Assembly (NCBI GenBank): GCA_934454005.1
Contig: CAKSGI010000076.1
Span: forward strand, 1-7,960
Direction: 5' to 3'
Source: an uncultured Eubacteriales bacterium
GTDB lineage: Bacteria; Bacillota_A; Clostridia; Oscillospirales; Acutalibacteraceae
Length of the DNA stretch: 7,960 nt
The stretch's first letter is position 1; each line of letters opens with the position of its first letter. Of this stretch, positions 1 to 7,168 are shown in pieces. The position numbers were made by a program, and so were the translations under genes. The notes under the pieces are model-generated. The model searched no databases and was not told the origin of the DNA. It was given only the letters and a program-made list of their open reading frames with translations.

Positions 1-1006
1 TTGATAAATCCAAAGTAGTTAAGCGCCTACAATTATTAAACATAAAATTCATATGAGTAACATTGCTAGTATTAAAATTCGATAAATCTAAAGTTGTTAA
101 GTTATAACATCCATTAAACATATAATTCATATCATAAACATTGCTAGTATCAAAATTTGATATATCCAAAGTAGTTAAGCGCCTACACTCATAAAACATA
201 TAACTCATATCAGTTACATTACTAGTAATAAAACTTGATAAATCTAAAGTTGGTAAGCAATAACATTCACTAAACATATAACTCATATTAGTAACATAAC
301 TTGTATTTATATCATTGAATATAATTTGTATAAAGTCAAAGCCTGCAAACAATGAGCTTGAATTTTCAGGAAATACTATTTGTTTTCCATCTTCACAAAT
401 TACATATTCATCATAAGTATTATTATCATTATAACTATATAATGTGTAGTTATTCCCTAAATCTATTGTTTGTGTACATTTAGATAAATCATAATCGCTT
501 TTAGTACCAAAATATAGATTAGTTGTATTTTTAGGCAGGTTGTTTCTGAAATTATCTTTATTTAAAAATTCTACTGTGTCAGTTGCTACTGTAGAAATTT
601 GTTCATCTTCATCAGAATTATTTATTTCTAAAGTTGTTTCTTCGTTAGTTTCTTCATCAAAAGAATCATTTACTATAGTATCATCTTCTTCTGCTGCTGG
701 TAATTCAATATGATCTTCTTCATCTTTATTAGTGTCTAAATTATCATTTTGAATATTATCTTCATTAAGAGTATCTGAACTAGGTTCTTCAATTGGTAAA
801 CTTGTTTCACTAGTATTAGTATTTTCTTCAGTTGAGATACTTTCATTAGTTTCCCCATCTTCTAAAGTATCTGTTTCTTCTGCTGGTAAACCAGGTTCAT
901 AAGTTTCCTCACTTAAAGGATCTACTTCTGTTGCGTTGATTGCTTGAAAACCTACATTATTAAAAACAAGTAATAGATTTAAACAAGCCATTAGTAATTT
1001 TTTCAT
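1..1006 (-). CDS. BspA-type (DUF285) leucine-rich repeat surface protein, 3' end beyond the window
   Basis: This open frame starts at an ATG (1004-1006) and runs off the left edge after 335 codons, so the C-terminus and any wall anchor are unseen. AGGAG lies 8 bases upstream of the start. Residues 1-25 form a signal peptide (MKKLL, hydrophobic core, probable cleavage after AINA). Residues 26-144 are a low-complexity acidic stalk rich in Glu, Asp, Thr, Ser and Asn. Residues 145-227 are a module shared with the upstream neighbour (NLYFG at 163-167, FPE at 212-214). From residue 228 there are four 26-residue DUF285 repeats and the start of a fifth (consensus LDLSxFxTSNVTxMxYMFxxCxxLTT). DUF285/BspA-like repeats are known in exported proteins of Firmicutes, Bacteroidetes, mycoplasmas and protists, where some members bind host proteins. 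The ligand here is unknown. The start lies 76 bases after the stop of the CAP/SLH-like gene, so co-transcription is possible. Confidence 0.88.
   Translation of the reverse strand, partial: MKKLLMACLNLLLVFNNVGFQAINATEVDPLSEETYEPGLPAEETDTLEDGETNESISTEENTNTSETSLPIEEPSSDTLNEDNIQNDNLDTNKDEEDHIELPAAEEDDTIVNDSFDEETNEETTLEINNSDEDEQISTVATDTVEFLNKDNFRNNLPKNTTNLYFGTKSDYDLSKCTQTIDLGNNYTLYSYNDNNTYDEYVICEDGKQIVFPENSSSLFAGFDFIQIIFNDINTSYVTNMSYMFSECYCLPTLDLSSFITSNVTDMSYMFYECRRLTTLDISNFDTSNVYDMNYMFNGCYNLTTLDLSNFNTSNVTHMNFMFNNCRRLTTLDLS
2..325 (-). repeat. Tandem 78-bp DUF285 leucine-rich repeats
   Basis: There are four complete 26-residue units (residues 228-253, 254-279, 280-305, 306-331) plus the first four residues of a fifth, which continues past the window. 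Each has the pattern LDLSxFxTSNVTxMxYMFxxC. Units 2 and 4 end CRRLTT, while units 1 and 3 end CYCLPT and CYNLTT. The array therefore looks like a duplicated two-unit block of 156 bp. Bases near 3-31 and 159-187 are almost identical, which supports this. Confidence 0.85.
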
Positions 1007-1014
1007 ATTCTTCT

Positions 1015-1019
1015 CTCCT
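1015..1019 (-). promoter_or_regulatory. Ribosome binding site of the DUF285 protein gene
   Basis: The minus strand reads AGGAG, followed by 8 bases and then the ATG at 1006-1004. This is a near-ideal Shine-Dalgarno spacing. It fixes the start just ahead of the signal peptide. Confidence 0.8.
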
Positions 1020-1082
1020 ATTTCTATCTAAAAATTCTAATTTCTGAAAATATTAATGTTAAATCATGATAAACATGTGTTT

Positions 1083-4000
1083 TTATCTTAAATTAGCGAG
1101 TCTTTGTAAGAAAGCAGCCATGTCACATCTTGCTACATTTGTTAATGATCTAAATTCTTTTATACCATTACCAATATCCCAACCTTTAGAGATTCCAGAA
1201 TGTGCTAACCATAATACATCTTCTGCATGTGGACTGTTCTTATCAATATCTACAAATTTATACCAGTCAAATTCATATGGTTCCCATGTATTTGCATCAC
1301 CAATGCTTGCTTTAGCTGCTAGTCTTCTAATAAACGCAGCCATGTCACATCTTGCTACACTTACTAATGGTCTAAATTCTTTTCTTCCATTTCCTACATC
1401 CCAGCCAGCAGATATTCCAGCATGTGCTAACCATAATACATCTTCTGCATGTGGACTGTTCTTATCTATATCTATAAATGTATTCCAGTCACTTTCTGAT
1501 GGTGTCCATGTATTTGAATCTAACAAGTTATACTTTTGAGCTAGTCTTCTAATAAATGCTGCCATATCACATCTTGCTACATCATTATAAGGTCTAAATT
1601 CTTTTTCATTATTGCCTACATCCCAGCCTTTTGAAATACCCATACCAGCTAACCACATAATATCTTCATAATGTGCTGTAGTTTCATCTACATCTGTAAA
1701 CTTAATATTATCAGGTATTACATATCCTTTTTTTGTAAAGTACCCTTTATGTTCCAATGTATCAATTCTTGCATATTTTGAAGAATTATCCAACTCATCA
1801 CAATATTTAGTTCCATTACCACCTACTAACTGGTTATTTCTATTAAACATTTCATTTGCACCATCAAATTTATCAGTAACAAATTTTTCAGTTGCATAAA
1901 TTGTTTTTAAATTTTCACAACCGCCAAACATACCACCCATATATGTTACAGCAGATGTATTAAAACTGGATAAATCCAATTCAACTATATTTATACAATT
2001 AGAAAACATTTCTTCCATATTAGTAACACTTGAAGTATTAAACCCATCAAAAATAATTGTTGTTCCTTGAAACTGCTTAAACATTGATTTCAATGTAGTA
2101 GCATTTCTAGTATTAAAACCTGATAAATCCAATGTATCCTGAAGTGATAATTTTTCAAACATTGATGTAGCATTTTCTATATGTTCTGCATCAATATTCT
2201 TGAATTCAATATTTTTAATTTTACTAAAATTAGAATTTTTCAATACAGCAAAATAATCACTACAATCTTCAGGAAAATGTACTTTTCTACCACTTTTACA
2301 AATAATATAAATATTTGATGTAGAACCATCTTTATTTACATATACAGAATAGTAATTAGCTGTTCCAATTGTCGTATATGGTGTACTACTTAAATTACTG
2401 TAATCATCAATACTTCCAAAATATAAGTTAGCCTTTTCAGTATTTACTAAAATATCTTCTACAGTATTTCTAAATACATCTTTGTCTAAATAAATAATTG
2501 TATCTCCTATTAAACTATCTAATACTTTTTCAATTTCTTTTAATGCTGTATTAGCATTATCCAGTTCTTTTTGAGCATCGTTCTTTGCTCCTTCAGCAGT
2601 ATTCTTATCGTTTTCTTTTGATAACTGGTCTGCATAAGCTGTGTCGTATTCAGCTTGTGTATCTTGTGCTGTTAATCCAGCTTGTGTTGCTACACCTTCA
2701 AAACTTACTAATGAGTCTTTTGCACTCTGTAATTCTTTTTCCAGTTTTGCAACTTCGTATGGATCGTCTTGTGATAAGAATTCAATTCTCTTTTCGATTT
2801 CTTTAATCTTTGTATTGGCATCATTGATACCCTGCATAACTGAATTGTAGTAGTCAGTGAACATCTTTACATATTGATCTACTGTATATGTCTTTTCACC
2901 TTCTAATAAACTCATTGTAGATGATTGGAAGTTTTGAACTACAACATTAGACTGTTTTAAGCCATTAGGTACACTGCTATTGTTTGGATCATTTTTAGCA
3001 AAACCCACTCCAGTGATTACGCTTTCAAATGGTGTTTCAGCTTGATTTACTGTAGCATCACCATTACTGATAAAGTTTCTATAGTGTCCAGCATGGTTTT
3101 TTGAAACATCATCATTGAAAGCGAGTTCTGCATTCTGTTTTGATTTTACTAAGCCTTTATCTAAAGCAGATTTTTGAGCATTGTAATTATCCTGATCAAT
3201 GCTGCCATCCTCTAATTGTTTATCTAAATTAGCTAAATCTTCTTTATATTTTGTATCTAATTCTGCAACTTTAGCTTCATATGCTTCTTTGCACTTATCA
3301 TATCTACCTTTTTCTTCATCAACCCAGCCTTCAAACTGTGCATTTACTTCTTCAGCACCATTGCTGGAATGGAAGACAGTACCCGAAAGGTTCTCTGAAC
3401 CTTGATAATTGTTATTTAAATTGTCATAGAGCCAGTCATTTTCATGATCTCCTGTGTAAGAAGATAGATTTGCTCTTACCTGTGCAATTGCCATCATCTT
3501 GTTGGATACACCAAATTCTGTTAAGCCAAGTTCAGCTCTCTTTTCGTTTGCCTTTTGCAAATAGAGCATTGTTTCTTTGACGTTTTCAAGATTTGTTGCA
3601 TCCCCCTCTTTTCCAAGTTCAGTAGGAATAGCACTGATGTTTCCTTTTTCAAATTTATTGTTAGCAGAATAATTTAAAATTTCTAATGCACGTTTAGCTG
3701 ATTCATCAGTTTGTGCCATTGTTTCGTAGAAGCCTAAAGCACCTTTATCATAAACAGCCTGTGCTTGAGCTAGTAACTTCTTAGCATCTTCTAATTGTTT
3801 ATTTGCTTCAGCTAAATCATTTGCAATGTTCGCAGTATTTGTTTTAGCTGTATCCAGTTCATTGCTTTTATTATTAAGTGCTGTTTTTGCTGTTTCAACA
3901 TCAGCCTGTGCTTTCTTTAACGCATCTTGAGCTTCAGTATTCGCTAAACCTTTTTCGTCTGCTACTTTCTTTGCAGCTTCATATGCTTCAACTTTTTGGT

Positions 4001-4292
4001 TATACTCGTTTGTTGCATTTTCTAATGCTGTTTCTTTTTCTTTTACTGTATTTTGAGCCTGTGTTAATTCTTGCAGTGCATTTTCTATTTCTTGTTTTTT
4101 CTGTTCTGTTTCATCAGGTAATATTTCATCTAATGAAGTATCTTCTGATTCATTTGAAACTTTTTCCCCTTCTGTTTCAAATGTACTAACTGGTTCTTCT
4201 GCTTTAATGTTTACTGGATTAACAAAGGATATTGCAAATATACAACATGTAGTTATTAACCCCACAACTACTTTCTTCATATAATTTTTCAT
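1083..4292 (-). CDS. Secreted mosaic protein: coiled coils, CAP/SCP domain, DUF285 repeats, SLH-like repeats
   Basis: This is a 1069-residue exported protein. Residues 1-31 are a signal peptide (cleavage likely after IKA, before EEP). Residues about 60-180 are Ala/Glu/Lys-rich and strongly predicted to be coiled coil. Residues about 200-455 form a CAP (SCP/PR-1-like) domain: GSENLSG at 298-304, FEGW at 320-323 and the signature AGHYRNF at 401-407. A charged helical stretch (about 328-396) is inserted before that signature. Residues about 485-597 are a second coiled coil. Residues 600-694 match a module in the next gene (NLYFG at 622-626, FPE at 673-675). Residues 695-797 are four DUF285 units, followed by the usual family ending YARID...GYFT (839-853). 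Residues 865-1069 are three 74-residue SLH-like repeats. The likely role is a long fibrous surface protein held by its C-terminus, displaying the CAP domain; the CAP domain's activity is not predictable. The ATG at 4292 is chosen over Met5 because AGGAGG lies 8 bases upstream. Confidence 0.92.
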   Translation of the reverse strand: MKNYMKKVVVGLITTCCIFAISFVNPVNIKAEEPVSTFETEGEKVSNESEDTSLDEILPDETEQKKQEIENALQELTQAQNTVKEKETALENATNEYNQKVEAYEAAKKVADEKGLANTEAQDALKKAQADVETAKTALNNKSNELDTAKTNTANIANDLAEANKQLEDAKKLLAQAQAVYDKGALGFYETMAQTDESAKRALEILNYSANNKFEKGNISAIPTELGKEGDATNLENVKETMLYLQKANEKRAELGLTEFGVSNKMMAIAQVRANLSSYTGDHENDWLYDNLNNNYQGSENLSGTVFHSSNGAEEVNAQFEGWVDEEKGRYDKCKEAYEAKVAELDTKYKEDLANLDKQLEDGSIDQDNYNAQKSALDKGLVKSKQNAELAFNDDVSKNHAGHYRNFISNGDATVNQAETPFESVITGVGFAKNDPNNSSVPNGLKQSNVVVQNFQSSTMSLLEGEKTYTVDQYVKMFTDYYNSVMQGINDANTKIKEIEKRIEFLSQDDPYEVAKLEKELQSAKDSLVSFEGVATQAGLTAQDTQAEYDTAYADQLSKENDKNTAEGAKNDAQKELDNANTALKEIEKVLDSLIGDTIIYLDKDVFRNTVEDILVNTEKANLYFGSIDDYSNLSSTPYTTIGTANYYSVYVNKDGSTSNIYIICKSGRKVHFPEDCSDYFAVLKNSNFSKIKNIEFKNIDAEHIENATSMFEKLSLQDTLDLSGFNTRNATTLKSMFKQFQGTTIIFDGFNTSSVTNMEEMFSNCINIVELDLSSFNTSAVTYMGGMFGGCENLKTIYATEKFVTDKFDGANEMFNRNNQLVGGNGTKYCDELDNSSKYARIDTLEHKGYFTKKGYVIPDNIKFTDVDETTAHYEDIMWLAGMGISKGWDVGNNEKEFRPYNDVARCDMAAFIRRLAQKYNLLDSNTWTPSESDWNTFIDIDKNSPHAEDVLWLAHAGISAGWDVGNGRKEFRPLVSVARCDMAAFIRRLAAKASIGDANTWEPYEFDWYKFVDIDKNSPHAEDVLWLAHSGISKGWDIGNGIKEFRSLTNVARCDMAAFLQRLANLR
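1086..1700 (-). repeat. Three 222-bp SLH-like repeats at the C-terminus
   Basis: Three copies of 74, 74 and 57 residues start at residues 865, 939 and 1013, and the last ends at the stop codon. Each begins FxDxD, has DIxWLA or DVLWLA, then GISxGWD, then EFR, then VARCDMAAF. Copies 2 and 3 share FxDIDKNSPHAEDVLWLAH almost exactly. Similarity is also obvious in DNA, for example near 1111-1160 against 1333-1382. Canonical SLH domains carry FxDV, a GYxDGxFxP-like turn and a TRAE motif that binds pyruvylated wall polymer. Here TRAE is replaced by ARCD, keeping the Arg (907, 981, 1055). Wall anchoring is inferred from the family. Confidence 0.82.
1902..2210 (-). repeat. Four degenerate DUF285 leucine-rich repeats
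   Basis: The units cover residues 695-720, 721-745, 746-771 and 772-797. The last two are closest to consensus (FNTSSVTNMEEMFSNC and LDLSSFNTSAVTYMGGMFGGC). The first two have lost the SNV and Cys positions. The array is shorter and more divergent than the one in the downstream gene. It connects the shared module to the GYFT ending and the SLH-like tail. Confidence 0.72.
2211..2495 (-). other. Uncharacterised module shared with the downstream surface protein
   Basis: This covers residues 600-694 of the CAP/SLH-like protein. It aligns by eye with residues 145-227 of the downstream DUF285 protein (bases 326-574). Shared landmarks in order are a DKDxFRN / NKDNFRN start, NLYFG, a DY two to three residues later, YxIC then G, FPE, then S and FA, directly followed by DUF285 repeats. 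It may be an N-terminal cap of the repeat solenoid; I do not recognise a named family. Confidence 0.6.
2928..3695 (-). other. CAP/SCP domain with helical insertion
   Basis: This covers residues about 200-455 of the mosaic protein. The family marks are helix 1 with KRAELGL and MMAIAQVRANL (251-275), TGDHEND (280-286), SENLSG (299-304), the EGW helix (321-323), AGHYRNF (401-407) and a closing strand near ITGVGFAKN. Between the EGW helix and GHY, where typical bacterial CAP domains have a short link, there are about 70 Lys/Glu/Asp-rich residues likely to form a helical hairpin. CAP domains are usually secreted; roles include lipid binding or proteolysis, and none can be assigned here. Confidence 0.7.
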
Positions 4293-4300
4293 TTTTCTCC

Positions 4301-4306
4301 CCTCCT
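4301..4306 (-). promoter_or_regulatory. Very strong ribosome binding site of the CAP/SLH-like protein gene
   Basis: The minus strand reads GGGGAGGAGGGGAGAAAA directly before the ATG at 4292. AGGAGG (4306-4301) is a full match to the anti-SD core at 8 bases spacing. The 18-base all-purine tract suggests high translation, as expected for an abundant surface protein. Confidence 0.85.
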
Positions 4307-4331
4307 CCCCAAATGGTTTTATATATTTTTA

Positions 4332-5435
4332 CTAACTATTATTTTGTATATAATTTTTTATTTTTCTTTTTAGGAAACTAGGAAATAACATCAGTGCATG
4401 TCCTATTTTATAAGATTCACTATTACGCATAATTTCATATTCTCGATGTTCTACTGGATCATAATTTTGTTTATCTTTAAATTCATAAATAATCTTTTGA
4501 ATATAATCATATTGAGCTTTATCAAATAAGCTATAATCAATATTTCCTTCATATTCTGCTTTAATGAATTCTAAAGCTATCTGATCTCTGAACATTGATT
4601 TATATTCATCTGCTATTCTTAATTCATTCCATTGATAAGTATTTGTCTTTAGTACTTGTAATATATTTATAAATTCATTCTTTAATTCACTATTTTCATT
4701 CAACACTGTATGTATATTATAAAACTCATCACATATACTAAATATTTTTTTAGATGAATTTACTGATGAAGCTTCATTATCTACACGATAATGTAAAAAA
4801 GGTTCTTCAACAAAATATACTCTTTGTGCAAACATCCATACCTTAAAAGCAAAAGCAGTATCTTGATAAGAAGCACCTGGCGTTTCATTAAATTTAATTT
4901 TATTTTCAATTAAAAAATCTCTACGATAAATAGATGACCATATACAAGGTCTTAGGACAACAATGTTTTTATCTTCCTTTGCATTAGTAACCTTGTTATA
5001 AGCTAAGTTTTCTAAAACTTCAAAATAGATATCCTGGTCTTCTTTACCATGATATTCATAATAATTTGATTTAATTACATCAAGATTATGTTTCTTGGCT
5101 TTAAAATATAATGTTTCATACATTGTATCATCAATAAAATCATCAGGTTCTACAATACCAATATACTCACCAGAAGAATGTTTAATACCTTGATTCATGG
5201 CATAGCCATAACCATGATTTATCCCATCTATTATTTTGATTCTGCTATCATCTTTAGCATAATTTTTCAATATAGAAAGTGAGTCATCTGTAGATCCATC
5301 ATTCACACAGATAATTTCAATATTATTTAAAGTTTGTTTACAGACACTCTCTAAACTTTTCTTTAAATATTGTGATGCATTATATATAGGCATTACAACA
5401 GAAACATTAGGTTTAATATTGTTAGAATTATTCAT
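4332..5435 (-). CDS. Family 2 glycosyltransferase (GT-A fold)
   Basis: This is a 367-residue cytoplasmic or membrane-associated sugar transferase for surface polysaccharide. The N-terminal GT-A domain begins VSVVMPIYNA (11-20), with nucleotide-sugar binding at NDGSTDDS (45-52) and a DxD-like motif EPDD at 96-99. The acceptor side shows WSSIYRRDFL (156-165), QD at 181-182 where many relatives have ED, and HYRVDNEASS (205-214). The C-terminal tail has the NSESYKIGHALMLFP pattern often seen after GT2 domains in capsule or cell-wall loci. No multi-pass membrane region is present, so it is not a processive synthase. The donor and acceptor sugars cannot be read from sequence. The start is supported by AAGGAG 9 bases upstream. 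It sits 115 bases after the GT-C gene and 39 bases before the CAP/SLH-like gene, consistent with an operon. Confidence 0.9.
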   Translation of the reverse strand: MNNSNNIKPNVSVVMPIYNASQYLKKSLESVCKQTLNNIEIICVNDGSTDDSLSILKNYAKDDSRIKIIDGINHGYGYAMNQGIKHSSGEYIGIVEPDDFIDDTMYETLYFKAKKHNLDVIKSNYYEYHGKEDQDIYFEVLENLAYNKVTNAKEDKNIVVLRPCIWSSIYRRDFLIENKIKFNETPGASYQDTAFAFKVWMFAQRVYFVEEPFLHYRVDNEASSVNSSKKIFSICDEFYNIHTVLNENSELKNEFINILQVLKTNTYQWNELRIADEYKSMFRDQIALEFIKAEYEGNIDYSLFDKAQYDYIQKIIYEFKDKQNYDPVEHREYEIMRNSESYKIGHALMLFPSFLKRKIKNYIQNNS

Positions 5436-5444
5436 TACTGCTTA

Positions 5445-5450
5445 CTCCTT
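5445..5450 (-). promoter_or_regulatory. Ribosome binding site of the family 2 glycosyltransferase
   Basis: AAGGAG on the minus strand is followed by 9 bases and the ATG at 5435-5433. This supports the chosen start, which places the first GT2 strand at residue 11 as usual. Confidence 0.75.
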
Positions 5451-5550
5451 AATATATAGTTTAGTTCTACGATACAACTATCAAGTTACTGATTATTTCA
5501 ATCTTTGTTGTTTTGATATTTTAAAATTTATATACTTAGACCGTCTATTA

Positions 5551-7071
5551 TTAGTCTTTTATTACATATAGAAAATATTGATTTACATCACCTGCTAACT
5601 GATAATTTTCAGTTAGAATATCTTGTATATTGTTAACATCACTATCTGTTAAAATCCATTTTGCTTCGTTTGAAGAAAAAACATCATGAATTTCAGTTTT
5701 TGTTTCCGGACTTATCTTTCCTTGCCATTCTTGAATAATAAAGTATTTGTAACATGGCATTAAATCATCTAAAAGATATAGTTCTTTAAACTCATTACCC
5801 CCATAAACAACAAAGGATTTTCTCTCATCTGTTGGAATCATGGATATTAGTTGTTCCCAACCTCTATCGTATCGTTGTTTAAAATCCCTTCTCATTGTAA
5901 TAACATTAGTCATTGATTCTAAATTTGTTCCTAACAACGACATAATTGTAAATAACGAACAAATGACAGTCATCATTTCAACCGGTTTATTTTTATACGT
6001 TAAACTCATTACTAGATTAATTGTTAGCGGTATCTGAGCTATACAAACTAAAGGATATTGTGGAAATGCATCTCCACTCAAATACATACATTGTTCTATA
6101 ATACCAGTCAAAAATAATAACAAAGTAAAGCTATATTCTTTTTTTAAAAAAGAAATAAATGCAACAACAAAAATAATTAATGCGACAAAATAATCTTTAA
6201 AGTATTGCATCAATTCTTCGGAATTTGCACTCAAAATCCAACTTTTTCTTGCTTCAGCATATTCGAAATTATAAATTAATGTTCCATAAATACACTCGTA
6301 TAAAGCATTTTTTTGTAAAAAATATATTAAAAACGGCAAAACTATAACACTAAATCCCAACAAACCAGATAAAATATTTTGAATCAAATTAATATACTGT
6401 TTTTTATAAAGCAAAAGCAAGATAATAAATATGATTCCCGTACACAATGGTAAAAAATTAGTAATTCGAGTTAAAAGGCAAACACCCAATGTTAATCCAT
6501 AAACAAATGCCCATTTTGGGTTATGATTTTGCATATCTCTACATTTCCAAAAGCGGATAATTCCAAATAAAGACCAGCTTATAAAAGGAAGACAATATTC
6601 TTCAACACTATTCCCATCACAATAATTCAATTTCATTAAAAATAGAGTAATGATTACCACCATACATCCATATATTGTGTTTTCATATAATAATTGATTA
6701 ATTTTAAAAAAAGATAACACCAAAAAAAACATAAAAACAACCTGAATTAATGAAACACCATATTTTTGACCATTTCCCAAAACAAATCCAATCATATCAA
6801 TCCAAAAGATAAGTGGGCCTTTATGATCAAACATTTCTATATATGGGGTTTTTCCAAAATACCATGCCTTGCCGATAGTCAGAAATTGTGCTGAATCTCT
6901 CCCGTAATAGAATGGATAAACAGGAGAAGTACTATACGAAAATACCATTACATATGCAATTGATATAAATATCAAAAAAACCAAGACAAAAACATTTATA
7001 TTTTTCAATCTAATTTTTAATTTTCTTAACACATTTTGTATACAATTCTTTAAATTAACTATTTCTATCAT
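5551..7071 (-). CDS. Multi-pass membrane glycosyltransferase, GT-C / GT39-like
   Basis: This is a 506-residue integral membrane protein. A basic N-terminus (residues 1-25) precedes a first membrane helix (about 26-46). The first outward loop holds YYGRDSAQF (55-63), whose Asp59 matches the catalytic Asp of the GT-C superfamily, and FDHKGPL (81-87), typical of the PMT_2 (dolichyl-phosphate-mannose transferase-like) group. NSVEEYCLPF (154-163) looks like the second conserved acidic site. About ten further hydrophobic segments follow to residue 382, then a soluble C-terminal domain (385-506). Such enzymes move a sugar from a polyprenyl-phosphate carrier onto a glycan or protein on the outer face of the membrane. 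The substrate is unknown. The start is less certain: the only SD-like bases (AAGG at 7089-7086) are 14 bases away, but an in-frame stop at 7078-7080 blocks extension upstream. Confidence 0.85.
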   Translation of the reverse strand: MIEIVNLKNCIQNVLRKLKIRLKNINVFVLVFLIFISIAYVMVFSYSTSPVYPFYYGRDSAQFLTIGKAWYFGKTPYIEMFDHKGPLIFWIDMIGFVLGNGQKYGVSLIQVVFMFFLVLSFFKINQLLYENTIYGCMVVIITLFLMKLNYCDGNSVEEYCLPFISWSLFGIIRFWKCRDMQNHNPKWAFVYGLTLGVCLLTRITNFLPLCTGIIFIILLLLYKKQYINLIQNILSGLLGFSVIVLPFLIYFLQKNALYECIYGTLIYNFEYAEARKSWILSANSEELMQYFKDYFVALIIFVVAFISFLKKEYSFTLLLFLTGIIEQCMYLSGDAFPQYPLVCIAQIPLTINLVMSLTYKNKPVEMMTVICSLFTIMSLLGTNLESMTNVITMRRDFKQRYDRGWEQLISMIPTDERKSFVVYGGNEFKELYLLDDLMPCYKYFIIQEWQGKISPETKTEIHDVFSSNEAKWILTDSDVNNIQDILTENYQLAGDVNQYFLYVIKD

Positions 7072-7085
7072 ATCTGATCATATTA

Positions 7086-7089
7086 CCTT
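7086..7089 (-). promoter_or_regulatory. Weak, distant ribosome binding site candidate for the GT-C gene
   Basis: AAGG lies 14 bases before the annotated ATG, longer than the usual 6-10. It is only 4 bases before another ATG (7082-7080) in a different frame, which opens an 8-codon reading frame overlapping the gene start. The arrangement could lower translation, or may be chance in AT-rich DNA. Confidence 0.3.
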
Positions 7090-7168
7090 ATTGATTAATT
7101 CAACATTTTCCTTTCAGTGTTATTTGGCTTATTTATTTTGTGTTGCATTCAAGTTGAAAGTTAAATTA

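Noticed and set aside
983..994. Lipobox-like LMAC in the DUF285 protein signal peptide
   Set aside because: The Cys is residue 8, before the hydrophobic core, so it cannot be a lipoprotein cleavage site. Cleavage after AINA at residue 25 fits better.
1007..1082. Terminator between the two surface protein genes
   Set aside because: Only a 4-base CATG/CATG pairing is visible and it is not followed by a T-tract.
1066..1539. 157-residue plus-strand open frame
   Set aside because: It is the antisense shadow of the SLH-like repeats. Its own internal repetition (AAMSHLAT, NHNTSSACGLF) is just the 222-bp repeat read backwards, and no plus-strand signal supports it.
3878..4189. 103-residue Leu-rich plus-strand open frame
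   Set aside because: It is the complement of the first coiled coil; Glu, Lys and Gln codons read backwards give Leu and Phe. The minus-strand gene fully explains the region.
5537..5547. Dyad TAGAC-C-GTCTA after the GT-C gene
   Set aside because: The 5-base arms with a one-base centre are too short for a terminator hairpin and no T-run follows. It could be an operator but is equally likely chance.
5436..5550. Promoter between the GT-C and family 2 transferase genes
   Set aside because: TTGAAA and TTGATA elements occur, but their spacing to TATATA or TTGTAT is wrong or the -10 is weak. TATATA also lies on top of the ribosome binding site.
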